Shown here: positions 1-13,500 of the stretch, one piece after another
Numbering within the stretch: the first letter of the stretch is position 1
How the letters are laid out: each line of letters starts with the position of its first letter
From: Tubulanus polymorphus
Lineage: Eukaryota; Nemertea; Palaeonemertea; Tubulaniformes; Tubulanidae
Assembly: GCF_964204645.1 (NCBI RefSeq)
Contig: NC_134036.1
Span: 3,644,001-3,708,000, forward strand
Direction: 5' to 3'
Length of the DNA: 64,000 bases
Notes under the pieces: model-generated
The model's database searches: none
The model's input: the letters and a program-made list of their open reading frames with translations, nothing else
What the model was told of the DNA's origin: nothing
Position numbers and translations under genes: made by a program

Positions 1-298
1 TGAGGATCAGTTATATCACAACGACACGCGTTTTGATCTGGTTTGTATTTTACTAGACTTTTTCAAAATTAAGCCTTGAACCAGTTTTAACCAACTTTGA
101 CGTGACTTTGAAAAACTTATCCGAAATTCTACTGGAAATAGTACTAATTCTGATTTTATTGGAATCTTATTCTTCGTTTTGAATGTTCCAATTTGTCTGT
201 TGCTTTATTCGGTTTGAAAATATCTCTACCTCGTCGGTCTTGATTGACATTCAGTTTATTCTAACTTCAGAGGCAGTTAGCGGATCAAACCAGAAGAC
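1..298. other. Gene-free left edge
   Basis: I see no coding exon, RNA gene or clear repeat in this AT-rich stretch before the minisatellite begins. It could be part of an intron or intergenic sequence of something outside the window. Confidence 0.5.
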
Positions 299-1250
299 TT
301 GCAGCTTCGAAACACTCGACTACCATCTTCAAACCTCGTGACCAGGCTCTACTCCGACTACCATCTTCAAACCTCGAGACGCAGACTCCATTTCGACTAC
401 CATCTTCAAACCTCGAGACGTAGACTCTACTCCGACTACCATCTTCAAACCTCGAGACGCAGACTCTACTCCGACTACAGCGCCAAACCTCGAGACGCAG
501 ACTCTACTCCGACTACCATCTTCCAAACCTCGAGACGCAGACTCTACTCCGACTACAGCGCCAAACCTCGAGACGCAGACTCTACTCCGACTACAGCGCC
601 AAACCTCGAGACGCAGACTCTACTCCGACTACCATCTTCCAAACCTCGAGACGCAGACTCTACTCCGACTACAGCACCAAACCTCGAGACGCACACTCTA
701 CTCTGACTACCTTCTTCAAACCTCGAGATTCTTCAAACCTCGAGACGCAGACTCTACTCCGACTACAGCGCCAAACCTCGAGACGCAGACTCTACTCCGA
801 CTACCATCTTCCAAACCTCGAGACGCAGACTCTACTCCGACTACAGCACCAAACCTCGAGACGCACACTCTACTCTGACTACCTTCTTCAAACCTCGAGA
901 TTCTTCAAACCTCGAGACGCAGACTCTACTCCGACTACAGCGCCAAACCTCGAGACGCAGACTCTACTCCGACTACCATCTTCCAAACCTCGAGACGCAG
1001 ACTCTACTCCGACTACAGCACCAAACCTCGAGACGCACACTCTACTCTGACTACCTTCTTCAAACCTCGAGATTCTTCAAACCTCGAGACGCAGACTCTA
1101 CTCCGACTACAGCGCCAAACCTCGAGACGCAGACTCTACTCCGACTACCATCTTCCAAACCTCGAGACGCAGACTCTACTCCGACTACAGCACCAAACCT
1201 CGAGACGCAGACTCTACTCTGACTACCTTCTTCAAACCTCGAGACGCAAA
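299..1250. repeat. Minisatellite with 172-bp higher-order unit
   Basis: The block is made of short units of roughly 36-39 bp built on the core AAACCTCGAGACGCAGACTC followed by TACTCCGACTAC and then either CATCTTC or CAGCGCC. From about 712 on, a higher-order unit is visible: the doubled junction CCTCGAGATTCTTC occurs at 721, 893 and 1065, a spacing of 172 bp. Near-identity of the 172-bp units indicates recent amplification. Open frames on both strands are by-products of the repeat and not genes. Confidence 0.92.
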
Positions 1251-1609
1251 CTTCAACTTCCTGTTCGTTTTGCCGCATGTTATAAAAGCAACGTAAATAA
1301 ATAAGCGTAAAATTAAATTGCTCGACTTTATTGAAATCATTTTGCCCGGAAAGGACTCTTCCGCTCACTCTCTTTTGTCTCGGGCCTTTTGCCCCGAAAA
1401 GGACTCTTCCGCTCTCAACTTCACACTCGTTCAAAGGAGAAAGGACAAAGTCAAAGGAAAGGGACAAACGCAAAGAAAATACAAATCAAGACTTTTATTG
1501 AGGAAGAAACATCCGAAATTCACAAATTCAATTAATGATTTGTTTCAGTTTGTTTGCAAAAGTTAAATTCAACATTTTATTGAATCGTCTAAAATTAATA
1601 AATAAAATT

Positions 1610-1682
1610 TTCGGGATTTGAACTACCAACCTTTCAGCTAGCAGCACAGCACCCTACCAACTACGCTATAGCGGCACACACC
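1610..1682 (-). repeat. tRNA-derived SINE-like fragment
   Basis: On the minus strand an A-box-like TAGCGTAGTTGG is followed about 36 nt later by a B-box-like AGTTCAAATCC, the internal RNA polymerase III promoter of tRNAs. The D and T stems do not pair properly, so I read it as a tRNA-derived SINE head or tRNA pseudogene rather than a functional tRNA. It runs into an AT-rich tail. Confidence 0.5.
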
Positions 1683-1745
1683 CAACCTGCAGGGGAACTC
1701 CTATTCATCCATTGCTTAAGCACATTTTGGTTAAAAAAAAATGGT

Positions 1746-1797
1746 GCCATCTACCGGGCGAGACAGGAACTAGTCCCATCTCAACCCGGTAGATGGC
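1746..1797. repeat. Short foldback (GCCATCTACCGGG inverted repeat)
   Basis: GCCATCTACCGGG at 1746-1758 is mirrored by CCCGGTAGATGGC at 1785-1797, giving a 13-bp perfect stem with a 26-nt loop. A related, more diverged copy lies at 42665-42710, so this is a small mobile foldback family and not a local accident. Confidence 0.6.
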
Positions 1798-1799
1798 AG

Positions 1800-4510
1800 A
1801 ACTAAGAGAGGGGATTGGGGTTTTCGCCCAACATGGCGAACAGACGTTCCGTGCTTACTCATGCGTGACGACCAGCATCCTATCATATTTCTAGCATTCG
1901 CCGTGCCAACGCACCGTTCGTAGAAATTAACAGACACATTGATGCGTGGAAATTTACAGTCGTCGCATTCCGTCACATTGATGATAAACATCCTAAAAAT
2001 ATAGATAAGATTTAATAGTTTTGAGGCCACAAACAAGTTAAGTCCAGGTCTCAATCGAGGTACCCCCAAAAATAAGAAGAGGAGTCTCCGATTCCACACG
2101 TATTCTGGCCTCCGCAGTTGTGAGTTAAGGTTCAAAAATGAACTAATTTCAACTGTAGGCCTAGTTCACAACTGTGGAACTGGATCTTGGTGCTAACATG
2201 ATCTGAGGCTTTAACCATGAGATTTTGAATGACCGCAACTTTTCTTTTCAAAATCTGATTGCAGATTCGGAATCAAGCGACCTAAATTTCGAGCAAATAG
2301 AGGAGGTTCGATTTTTGGCCAAAAATGGCAAACAGGAGTTTTTAGGGCAAAAAATGTATTTCAATTTGTACCCCAGAGTTTTTGAGATTATTCAATTCTG
2401 ATTTGAATCAGCACCCCTGAAAAGCAAATCGAAGAGGTCCGAATTTCTGGCCAATAATGATGGCTAAAGTCCAAAATGAGGGTCGGGGTCAAATATTTTT
2501 TGTCTCCGATTTCGATGTAATTTAGTATAGACATGTATTCTGGGGTGCTGATCACAGATCTGAAAGAATTTTTAGGATCCGAGGCCCCAAAAATGAGAAA
2601 TTCGAATTTTTGGGGGGACCCCTAAATTTTCAAAAGGCCTTGGACCCCAGACTTTTCGAGATATTCAAAATCTGTTTGCAGATATGGAATCAGCACCCCT
2701 GAAAATAGTAAGGACTAAAATTTTAAGCAAATCGAAGAGATTCGATTTTTTGACCAAAAATGGCAAAAATCCTAGGTGTAAGTCCAGGAGTTTTTTTTCG
2801 GCGAAAAATTTTTTTTCTCTGATTCCTTCGAAACTTGGTAGGTAAATGTATTTTTGGGTGTAGATTCGGGATCTGCAATCAGATTTTGAATCGGAATTCA
2901 TCTTCATGACCAATTCAGGGTTTTAATGGCCAAAATATGCACCCCAAAAATGGGGTACGAAGTCGAAAATTGTTTTTAGCCCTATTTTATTAAAATTCAA
3001 TACAGACATGTTTTTTGGTGTGCTGATCACGAATATGAAGTTAGTTTTTGGATCCAATGCCCCCAAAATGAGATATTCAGGATTTCGAGTTTTGACCCCT
3101 AATAAATTACGTCTCTAATTTTGTTGAAATTCGGTCCAGAAATACGATTTTTCATTTAATGATGCCAAGTATTCAATTAATTTTTAAGGTAGAAATTTAT
3201 ACTCTTACTAGAACCCTGAATTACAATTCCTGCAAAGCAATTACGCCGCTGCAAAAAACTCAATTGACGATTCTAAAAAAATTCAGTGTAAACAGTATGT
3301 TTACATATAGATAAACTGCTTTCTCGGTAATTGTTTTTGCAACTTAACGAAATTCAGTATTACGTGGTTTTAAATCGAAGACGAGCCGGACTATCGATAT
3401 CTCTCGATTGAAATGGAATGTTTATGAAATAAGTCTTTACAAAAGAAACCGGTGAATTTTGTACGAATCGATTATTGAGCCGAACTCGAGCCCTTTCACC
3501 GAACATAACGCATTCGGACCGATTATCGATAGCAAATTCTATTGACGCGCACGGTGCGATTTGGGTTCGAGTCCCGTTTATCCACACGCGCAGCGGGTAA
3601 GCAGTTTGCGTAGGTATCACGGGCACGATGATTTGGGTTCGAGTCCCAATTTTATAAGAAACGCAATTGTATCATCGTTTAAGAAAGGTTAACATCATTG
3701 GAATTTACCGTCAAGAACATAGCAGAGAATAAATACCTATGACCTAGTAATTTCATCGATAATTTGATCCGTTGAATTAGTTCGCAAACCCTGGTTTGAA
3801 ATCCATAGAAAAGAATATTTTGCATAAGAGCACGTTCTAACGAATTCCGCCATATCTTTAACATTGTTTGACAGTTCAAATGAAATTTCATATTCACCTA
3901 CGACGCAAAAATCACATCCATTATTAAAATGGCTTTTAACTCGTCGAATCGACCATCATCAAAACGTCAACAATACAATTTCACAGTTTACAATTGAAAT
4001 AATAGTTACCTTTTGACTTTGTCCCTGTTCAAATCCGGCCTGAATGGTGGAAATGGTCCAGTAATCCCGGTCTAGAGTATCCTTACTAAATAGTTTGAGC
4101 ACTTTGTTAAACGGATCGCCAGCAGTGAAATCCACAAAACTTGTAATCATTGATCGGCGCATAAGAAGTGGAGCCCTCGAGGAGAATCGTGAAGGTAAGC
4201 GCTGCGCGTATGGACGTCCGAGGAGGCGCTAACAACGATATTCCGAAGATCGAAGGTTTTCCCGATCGATGGTACGCGTCATTGCTAAAATAATATCGAT
4301 ATGTTGAAACCTCCCCGCCATCTATAATTTGGTTCGGATGGTCGGTCGTCAGGAAAACGGTTTCACACAAGCCATCTAGCCACACGCGTACGCCATCTAG
4401 CGGATTTCTGAAAATTATAAGATGAAATGGATCTCGATAGAAATAGAGACTTAGTACAGGATCTATCGAAGATGTAAATCGACGGGTTAACTTACTATTA
4501 GTTACGCGCA
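1800..4510. other. Gene-free, repeat-derived stretch
   Basis: No exon could be supported. Between about 2200 and 3150 there are diverged internal repeats; for example GAATCAGCACCCCTGAAAA recurs at about 2405 and 2687. Two isolated B-box-like GGTTCGAGTCCC motifs occur near 3558 and 3634 without a recognisable tRNA fold upstream. The part next to 4510 should include the 3' untranslated region of the EML-type gene, but I could not place a polyadenylation signal. Confidence 0.5.
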
Positions 4511-7500
4511 TCAAACCAACATCCACTGCATGATACATGTGTCCACACCGCCCACTGTTATGATGTATCGGCTATCACGAGTGAAACAGGAATTCTGCAG
4601 GAAGCAAGGACCTTTATACGTGTGACAAAACACCTGTAAAAAACAATAGATACTTAACGTTAAATTTCGAGTCGAAAAGATAAGTGTATCGCACTCAATT
4701 TGTGAGCGATGCTATTGATGAATATACGAGAGATAGGGGGGGGGGGATCGGGAGTAGTAAGGTGTTGATTGACTTGATACAAGTTTCGAGAAAAAATCGT
4801 TGAATCCCCGTCGATGATACCAACACTCTGTCCGTGTTGAAACGATGAACGATTAGAAATACCGCACTCGGAAAGTAATTAAAAGAATCCGAAATAATGT
4901 TCCCTGGGGCCAATGGATTTTTCTCAATAGTTTCGACTCTGATGCTGATAATAGTCATTTTCAGGAATACTATACTCCTGAAGATGACTAGGATATAGTC
5001 GAAATGTCGCGAGAAAAAAATCATCAGCAGGAGGAAAACCTCGTCCTTTTCTCTTTAATTCTGAGCGTGGAATTTTCGATTTCATTTTCGCTTCTGGCAA
5101 CTGATCTATGATGTAGATGTACGCCCGGACTCGCTCGCAGGTGAAAACGCTAGGTTCACAGAGGCCATCAAACCCGGCTGATTCACACGGGAATTCGCGA
5201 CTCGTAAACTCCGAACTAGATTCTCCGACCCACGATTAAACGACCACGCTAAACCGTATAGATATTTTATTTCTGGAAATTTTATTCATTTATGCCCGAC
5301 GACCGTGATCTTCATCGACGACGTCACAGTTGGCGCGTTTTTTTACGTCACTAGATTTAAATACCAATCAAAATCTATTAGAATTAGAATTCAGTTTAGT
5401 AGGCCTACCTTGTCAAATTAGATTTGATTTCACTAATCACAATTTGCTAGTCACGTGTAATCTAATCAAATAAGATTTGCACAACAAGATGAATTTGACG
5501 CCTTGTTCCAAACGGCTGACAAGAAAATACTGTCCCACTTTTCAAAATATATTTCCTATAATTGAGTTTCAGGTTTCTCTTTCAGTTTTGCCATTTATAT
5601 CAGTTTTTCGAAAAAGATTTGTGAGTCTACCATCTTCAAATCGTATCAAATCACCTTTGGAGGTGATTTGATTATTTCACAAATCGATTTGAATTTGATG
5701 CCGTGTTCAATTCAAAAATGAGACCGAATCAAATTTGATTATGACAAGATAAAAACGATTTTACTTAAAAGCAAATTTAATTTGACGTGATAAATTCCAG
5801 GCAGGGAAATATCAAAGAAAGGTGATAAAGGGAATGAATTGCCATCTCAGCTTTGATTATTTTCCTTGAGTGGTCCGGTCTTAAGAGGGTTTGATAATCA
5901 TTCCGTTTTATATCATTGACGTGGCATACAATTTTTAGGATTTAAGAATTTATAGTTTAGTGTTGATTCAGTATCGGCATCCCTGTTGCTATCAGAAAGA
6001 CATCTAAATAACTCTGACAATCTATAATTCTTTTTCATATTTCAAATTAAAGTTCATGTTATTTTATATTCATAGTCTTACAGTTCATTTTTGCTTTGAT
6101 GTTGTTATAAATGGTTTGAAAAATCTCTTGAAATCTTGAATAAGTGAATGGCTACTGATCCGGAAAACTGCTGTGACCTAAAACGTCCACCATTGACTGC
6201 ACTGCCTGCAGAAAAGACGGCTTCACCCGCGGCCGAATCGAGCAAAAAATAGAATTTCCTTTTCAAAATTATCTCGATTTCCAAGTGAACAACTTAATAA
6301 ACTGCTTTCGGAAAACTCGCATCGTCGCGATGTAAATGAAAAAGTTGATACAGTAAATGAATTGGCGAAGAATAGCACACAACCTTTCAAAATCCGACCA
6401 TAGCATTCCAAAAAAATAGTTAAAAAATTTGATATCTGGTTTATGACCAGTGTATCGATAATACAATTTCTGTACAAAACTGTTGAATGAACTTAAGAAG
6501 TTAAAAATTGCGTGGGGCAAAACTAGTACAATATAAACAATAACTACGACTAGCAGAGTTTTACTGGCTGAAGATTTCTGAGTACGATCAGTTTTAGTTC
6601 TGAGCGGATACGCGGATTTCTTAGCGCGCCATACAGCAGTTAGAACTGACGCGATAACAATAACCACACCGGCAAATATATCTTCAATAAATACACTGAT
6701 AAATGGACGTGTTTCCCTCATTAGGGCAATGTTGCTTCGGGTAAAGTGACGGGTTAATGTTTTCGAAATAGAACACGACCACCGATAATAGGTTACGTTG
6801 GAACGGCGGCTGAAATATTCTATACGGCGAACATCGCTATACCAAATATTGAAAACCATTTGTACGGCGTACGACCACAAGACGACAACAACCACCGCTA
6901 TTTTACACCAAGTGGCGCTAAAATTTTTCATGTGAAAGAAAGGAAAACGAATCGAAACAAATCTTTCGATAGCGATCACCAGCACTATGTAGTTACATAT
7001 CATTACAGCTTCTTCTACGAAAAGTATATTCAGAAAACAGTAGGGAATCCATTGTTCGAGAATATGGTGAAAATAGTAATAAACATAGTAAATATTTGGA
7101 CATTGATCTATGAGTTTTGCGAATGACATGAGATACGTATTGCACCGGGTCAATCTAACCCGCGTGAGGAAGGCTACCAGGTTTGCGGCGAAATGTTCAG
7201 TCACATTATATAGCACGACAATCTGATCGCAGACGGCTAGAGTTATGAGATAGGGGAACGTGTAACGAACCGACTGATACCTTCTACATTTGATCAGTAA
7301 AATAATCGTCAGAAAGTTAAACACGCTGCCCAGCGGATACATGAACACCGACCTGGCCAGAGTGTTCCAATCGCTGTAGAATCGCACTTTTATGGCGAAT
7401 ACTTTCCAAGGCGGGTGGGTCCTGTAGGTGTAGCTCCGTCGAGTCGTCGCGATGGCGATACCGGTGAAGTTATCCATCACGACGTGAGACTGTCCTGTGA

Positions 7501-10500
7501 GCTGTAGCAGAGATACAGAACGAAAAGTGATTTCTACTTCTCCAGCTGCTGCTGCTGCTGCTTCTGAACGACAAACCGCAGGGCACGACTCACACACCTA
7601 TACTTATTTCCATAGGCAGTCTACGTTACGCGTGAATAGCGAGTATGCGATATTTTCATATGTACAGATCTAAAAATGTCCGCTTCCACGAACCTACATA
7701 AGCACTGCGTGATACACTTATACAAAACTGTCGCCTTCTGCAAGCAACTTCAGCACATGATGTGGGGTACTGAATCGCGAAACCAATCCTTATCGTTATT
7801 GCGCCGTCGATTTCGACAACTCAGACACCAGATCAGTGATGTACGCCCGGACTCGCTCGCAGGTGAAAACGATACGTTCAGAGATGCCATCAAACCCTGC
7901 TGATTCACACGGGAATTCGGGACTCGCGATCTCCGTAATAGATTCTCCGACCCTTCGATTAAACGACCACGCTGAACCGTATAGACATTGTATATCTGAA
8001 CGTGGCTAGGCTGTTCTCGATATTTCGCACGAGCCGAATAGGCAAATTAGCTGAGAAATCGAACTTTGATCTTTTGAATGAAATCCTTTGAAGCCAAACG
8101 AAATATATACCTTGTTTCTCATCACGGCCCGCATCGAAAACGAAAAAAATTACGTTTAAAAACGTTAAAAAAACTAAAATCAAATAAAGTGACGAATAAA
8201 ATCTACTACAAAATAGAATCCGCACGACCGCGTGTGTTATGAGTTGATTCTTGCTCGTTTTGGTTTGTTTTTTGCACTTTTTTATCGGTTTTTCTGACTT
8301 TGAGTTACAGTCGGTATTGATAATGAAAGAGAGATACTCGCAAACGCTTGTGTAACATTTCTTAGTAACAACCACCGGTCGTTAAGCCCGGCGACGGTAC
8401 AGCAGTGGAGTTGGAAGTTCGTGAAATCGAATCGTAAGCCCGAGCTTGAATGAAAGAGGGTGAGCTGCTCTATCCGTCGTAGCTTGAAGCCTCGGTAATG
8501 CCCGACGATCATAGCAATTCACAGTTGGTGCTCCTTTTCTTGACTAAATCCAAAAATCTATCAAAATCTACTAGAATCAGAATTTAGTTTAGTACTCTCG
8601 CCGTTGTCCCCCGAAAAAGGGGTCCGTAACGTCTGGTGTTAAGACTAAATTAGAATGGTGCCCATTCCAGGCAGGGAAGTATCGAAGACTGGTTATTTAT
8701 CTTGAGTGGTCTGGTCTTAAGAGGGTTTGATAATCATTCCGTCTTATATCATTGACGCAGCATAAAATTTGTATCAGTATACCAGGGATTCACAAATTTA
8801 TAGTTTAGTGTTGATTCAGCTATCAGAAAGACCTCTAAATAACTCTGACAATAAAAGAAAGTAACTTCATTCCTACAATGTATATAATTATTTTCAGATT
8901 AAACATTAAAGGTCATTCCCTTTTATATTCATAGCCTTGCAATTCATTTTTGCTTTGATGTTGCTAAAAATGGTTTGAAAAATCTCTTGAAAACAATAAG
9001 TGAATCGCTACTGATCCGGAAAACTGCTGTGACCAAAAACGTCCACCATTGACCGCACCGCCTGCAGAAAAGATGGCTTCACCCGCGGCCGAATAGAGCA
9101 AAAATAGAATTTCATTTTCAAAATTATCTCGATTTTCAAGTGAACAACTTAATGAACTGCTTTCTGAAAACTCTCATTGTCGCGATGTAAATGAAAAAGT
9201 TGATACAGTAAATGAATTGGTGAAGAATAACACACAACCTTTCAAAATCCGACCATAGCATTCGAAAAAAATACTTAAAGAATTTGATATCTGGTTTATG
9301 ACCAGTGTATCGATAATAAAATTTGTCTACAACCAAGTTGAATGAACTTAAGAAGCTAAAAAACGCGTGCGGCAAAACCAGTACAATATAAACTATAACT
9401 ACGAATAGCAGAGTTTTACTGGCTGAAGATTTCTGAGTACGATCAGTTTTAGTTCTGAGCGGATACGCGGATTTCTTAGCGCGCCATACAGCAGTTAGAA
9501 CTGACACGATCACAATAACCACACCGGCAAATATATCTACAATAATTACACAGACAAATTGAAGTGTTTCTCGCATTGGGAACAAGTTGCTTTGGGAAAA
9601 GTGACGGGATAATATTTTCGGAATAGAACATGACCACCGATAATAGGTTACGTTGGAACGTAAGAATAAGTTGACGTTCTATGCGGCGAACATCGCTATA
9701 CCAAATATTGAAAACCATTTGTACGGCGTACGACCACAAGACGACAACAACCACCGCTATTTTACACCAAGTGGCGCTAAAATGTTTCATATGAAAGAAA
9801 GGAAAACGAATCGAAACAAATCTTTCGATAGCGATCACCAGCACTATGTAGTTACATATCATTACAGCTTCTTCTACGAAAATTATATTCAGAAAACAGT
9901 CTGGAATCCATTGTTTGGGAATATGGTGAAAATAGTAATAAACATTGTAAATATTTGGACATTGTTTTTTGAGTTTTGCGAATGACATGAAATACGTATT
10001 GCACCGGGTCAATCTAACCCACGTGAGGAAGGTTACCAGGTTTGCGGCGAAAAGATTAATCACATAATGCAGCACGACAATCTGATCGCAGACGGCTAGA
10101 GTTATGAGATAGGGGAACGTGGAACGAACCGACTGATACTTTCTACATTTGATCAGTAAAATAATCGTCAGAAAGTTAAACACGCTGCCCAGCGGATACA
10201 TGAACACCAACCTGGCCAGATTGTTCCAATCACTGTAGAATCGCACTTTTATGGCGAATATTTTCCAAGGCGGTTGGGTCCCGTAGGTGTAGCTCCGTCG
10301 AGTCGTCGCGATGGCGATACCGGTGAAATTATCCATCACGACGTGAGACTGTCCTGTGAGCTGTAGCAGAGATACAGAACGAAAAGTGATTTCTACTTCT
10401 CCAGCTACGGCTGCTTCTGAACGACAAACCGCAGGGCACGACTCACACACCTATACTTATTTCCATAGGCAGTCTACGTTACGCGTGAATAGCGAGTATG

Positions 10501-13500
10501 CGATTTCATATGTACAGATCTAAAAATGTCCGCTTCCACGAACCTACATAAGCACTGCGTGATACGCTTATACAAAACTGTCGCCTTCTGTAAGCAACTT
10601 CAGCACATGATGTGAGGCACTGAATCGCGAAACCGATCCCTATCGTTATTGCGCCGTCGATTTCGACAACTCAGGCACCAGGACAACATCTGGATGATTA
10701 GCGTTTAGAAATGTTACCATGTCAGGTTCCGCGTGAACGCGTATTCTAATCGTCTTTGCTTCACTTTCCGTGTTAACCAGCTCGGTGCGATGCGCTGAAT
10801 CTAAGATGGCGGATGCAAAAGCGGGAGTGCGGGCAGAAGGGAGAATGGGTGAGGTTGTGATGTAATTGGTGAGAATTAAAAAAGCATTTTTCTAGCCTAT
10901 GACCAATGCATAATTCAACCTCAAATGATGCCGGAAAGACGTACTAAGCATTCTATTTCATAGTAAAAATTGAAGAACTTACCCCTTTTCCTACGCAAGG
11001 ATGTTTGTATAAACTGACGTAACCGTTTGAATTGCCCATCGCTATCAGCTTATTGTTGTGACTGACCGACAGTGTGGTCACATCGCCTTCCTTCGCCGGT
11101 TTACTGCTCCAGATACCTGCAAGAAGAGAAAATGCGGATATGACAGAAATGAAATGGTGAAATGGCTATCGAATGTAACTGAGCATGTGGCGGATAAATT
11201 AAAGAAAATCACCTCAAAATGATGATATCTTAAGTTCGAGAAACTTAAAGTAAAGTAACGTTTAAATAAAGTAACTGTTTCTGTGAAGGTGGGATTTAGA
11301 TAAATCACGAAATTATCAGAAATACACTTTAGATGGCATCAATAGTGCATTTCATTTCATTAGATTTTTTTTTGTAATTTCTGTCGTTTACATTGTTCTT
11401 CAACGTATATTACAACCAATTATTGCAGAAAACTATATTCAAGCCTTCTTTCGTAATAGAGCTCATTGATAATATCTGTTGAGACCTAATTGGAAAATTT
11501 GTCAATTCTATGTTGTATTTCTATTTTTCTACAATAAAGACTTCAATAGGGCATTTGCTGAGAACATATCTACTGAAGAAAATATTGCATTGTACGTGAT
11601 ATGAACGAATATACAAAGACGATAATTTATTATAGAAATACCGGTACCATTTTTCAACGGTATCAAATTTGCGACAATCATACCTGATACGTTATAAGCC
11701 AATCTGCAATTATTTGAAGCCCATTTCGTATTCTTACTACCTTCGAGTTTCACCAGTTCACACGTATCCGTACGATCTAGAATTAGGCAAAATAATCCAG
11801 GTCACTCAGCGGTGTAGTGTAGAACTTACCGGTAAAATACCTACATCAATATTAGGGCCCGTTGATAGGACATGCTTGAGATTCGTTTTAAGACCAGGGG
11901 CCAGTTGCACAGTCGTGACTTCAGTCCAAAAGTGGACTTAAATCTTAAGACTGGTCTTAAGTTAATAGAATAGCTATAGAACTAAGTTGGTCTTAGACTG
12001 GTCTTAAGTCTAAGCCATGACTATGCAACCGGCCCCTGGCTCTTAACACAATCCAAGACCAGTCCCAAGATTTCAGGCCACTTTCGGACCCTAGTCACGA
12101 CTGTGCAACTGGGCCTTGGTATTTGAAATTTAACAGGCGATTTGTGGCAGTTTCGGATGGCGGTGATGCAGGAAATTATGATGAAAAGCGCAGGGGCTCG
12201 TATCAGAGTTGAAGTTAGTGTTAAAACCGTACCAGTTGATCATGCATCTAAGACATGCTAGAATGTCGTCTTATATCATCAAAGACACAGATTAACAGAT
12301 TATCGTTTCGACAGTACCCACAACTCTGAATGAAACGAGCTCCTGTGATAAAAATAATTGACAATCACAGTTGTTTTTGGGGAAGTCGTTACACTAAAAT
12401 CGTATTAAGGTAAAATTTCGTAAATGATTTTACACTTACAGACATTGAGTTCCATACTGTACGAGCTTGTTCGTATAAGCCACGCGCCATTGCGTTCGTC
12501 TATACGCTCAGACCAGTCGATTGCGTTGATATACCCTGTTGCGCCCTGTTCAAATATCAACGAGATTATTCATGACAAGTAGCGGGTGGTGGTTGGTACG
12601 GTAATTCACCTATAGATGTCGTACGTGTGCGTGCACTTCTTGTAACTAATTCAAGGTCAAAATAAACTTCACTTTCTTAAAAAAAGAAGTTATGCTTCAT
12701 GCAATCCGTAAAAACCGTCTGAATTTTGATAGGCTACCTTTGGTAACCTAATTTCATATTACAAAAGATCCAACAACCCAATTAGCTAAATTCACCAAAA
12801 TAGGCTTAGGTATCCCTCAAATAGTTGATATATCATGAATAGCGATCGTATGTTTTGTTAATAACTTTGTCATATTTTATCAAGAATAGTTTATATTTTC
12901 TGTTGTTTTGTAAATATTGTATATCGTTTAATAATCTGCCACCATATACCATGGAAATGGTTGAAGTGTAAATAAATCCATAATTCCTAATGTTTGTGGT
13001 CAAGGGCAAAACAAAAATACGCGTCTCATTCACGATAACGAAAATAACTTTTTAAAACTGTTTTGAAAATGGCTCATACTAATTCGTCGAAACCTCACAT
13101 TCTCACAGTTTTTCTGAAATCGTGGGTTTGTCAATGGCAGATTCTAGTGGCGTGTATTCCACTTACCGTACATGTACCCGTGGCTTGCCACGCTAATACT
13201 GTTTCGAGATCCCCACTGGGTGTCTCCTGCTGCATCTCGACCAGAGAAGCGATGCACACCGTATTGTTGAAGAACCCCATCGCAACTTGTTGCGTGTCTG
13301 GTGAGATTCTCACGACGCTCGGTTTCTGTAAATGTAATAAATTCGATCGTTCGCCGAAACCTTTTTTTCGCGATATCCCTTAGAACACGACGTCCCGAAC
13401 GTGGACGAAATGCTGGGTAGAATTCGTAATCTCACCCGCGGCCCGCGCGAAGCGTTCCCCGCACATATCAGTGATTTAGAAATTTTCAGAGGTTCGTTTT

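Larger units (their letters stand above)
5100..10683. repeat. Tandem duplication of about 2.8 kb carrying the GPCR pair
   Basis: The sequence from about 5100 to 7834 and that from about 7835 to 10683 are head-to-tail copies. Shared markers include GATGTACGCCCGGACTCGCT (5120 and 7840), the stretch around 5800/8665, the receptor frames (6269-7597 and 9136-10450) and the upstream flank ending near 7833/10683. The second copy differs by scattered substitutions and indels, including additional sequence around 8000-8510. Both lie wholly within the last intron (10982-4634) of the EML-type gene. Confidence 0.85.

Noticed and set aside
299-1250. CRISPR-like array
   Set aside because: Units are contiguous without unique spacers of constant length, and the window is eukaryotic.
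1610-1682. Functional tRNA gene
   Set aside because: A and B boxes are present but the cloverleaf stems do not pair; treated as SINE-like.
4107-4538. 143-aa minus-strand frame overlapping the end of the EML-type gene
   Set aside because: It uses a different frame from the verified last exon 4633-4511 and shows no recognisable motif; likely chance in the 3' flank.
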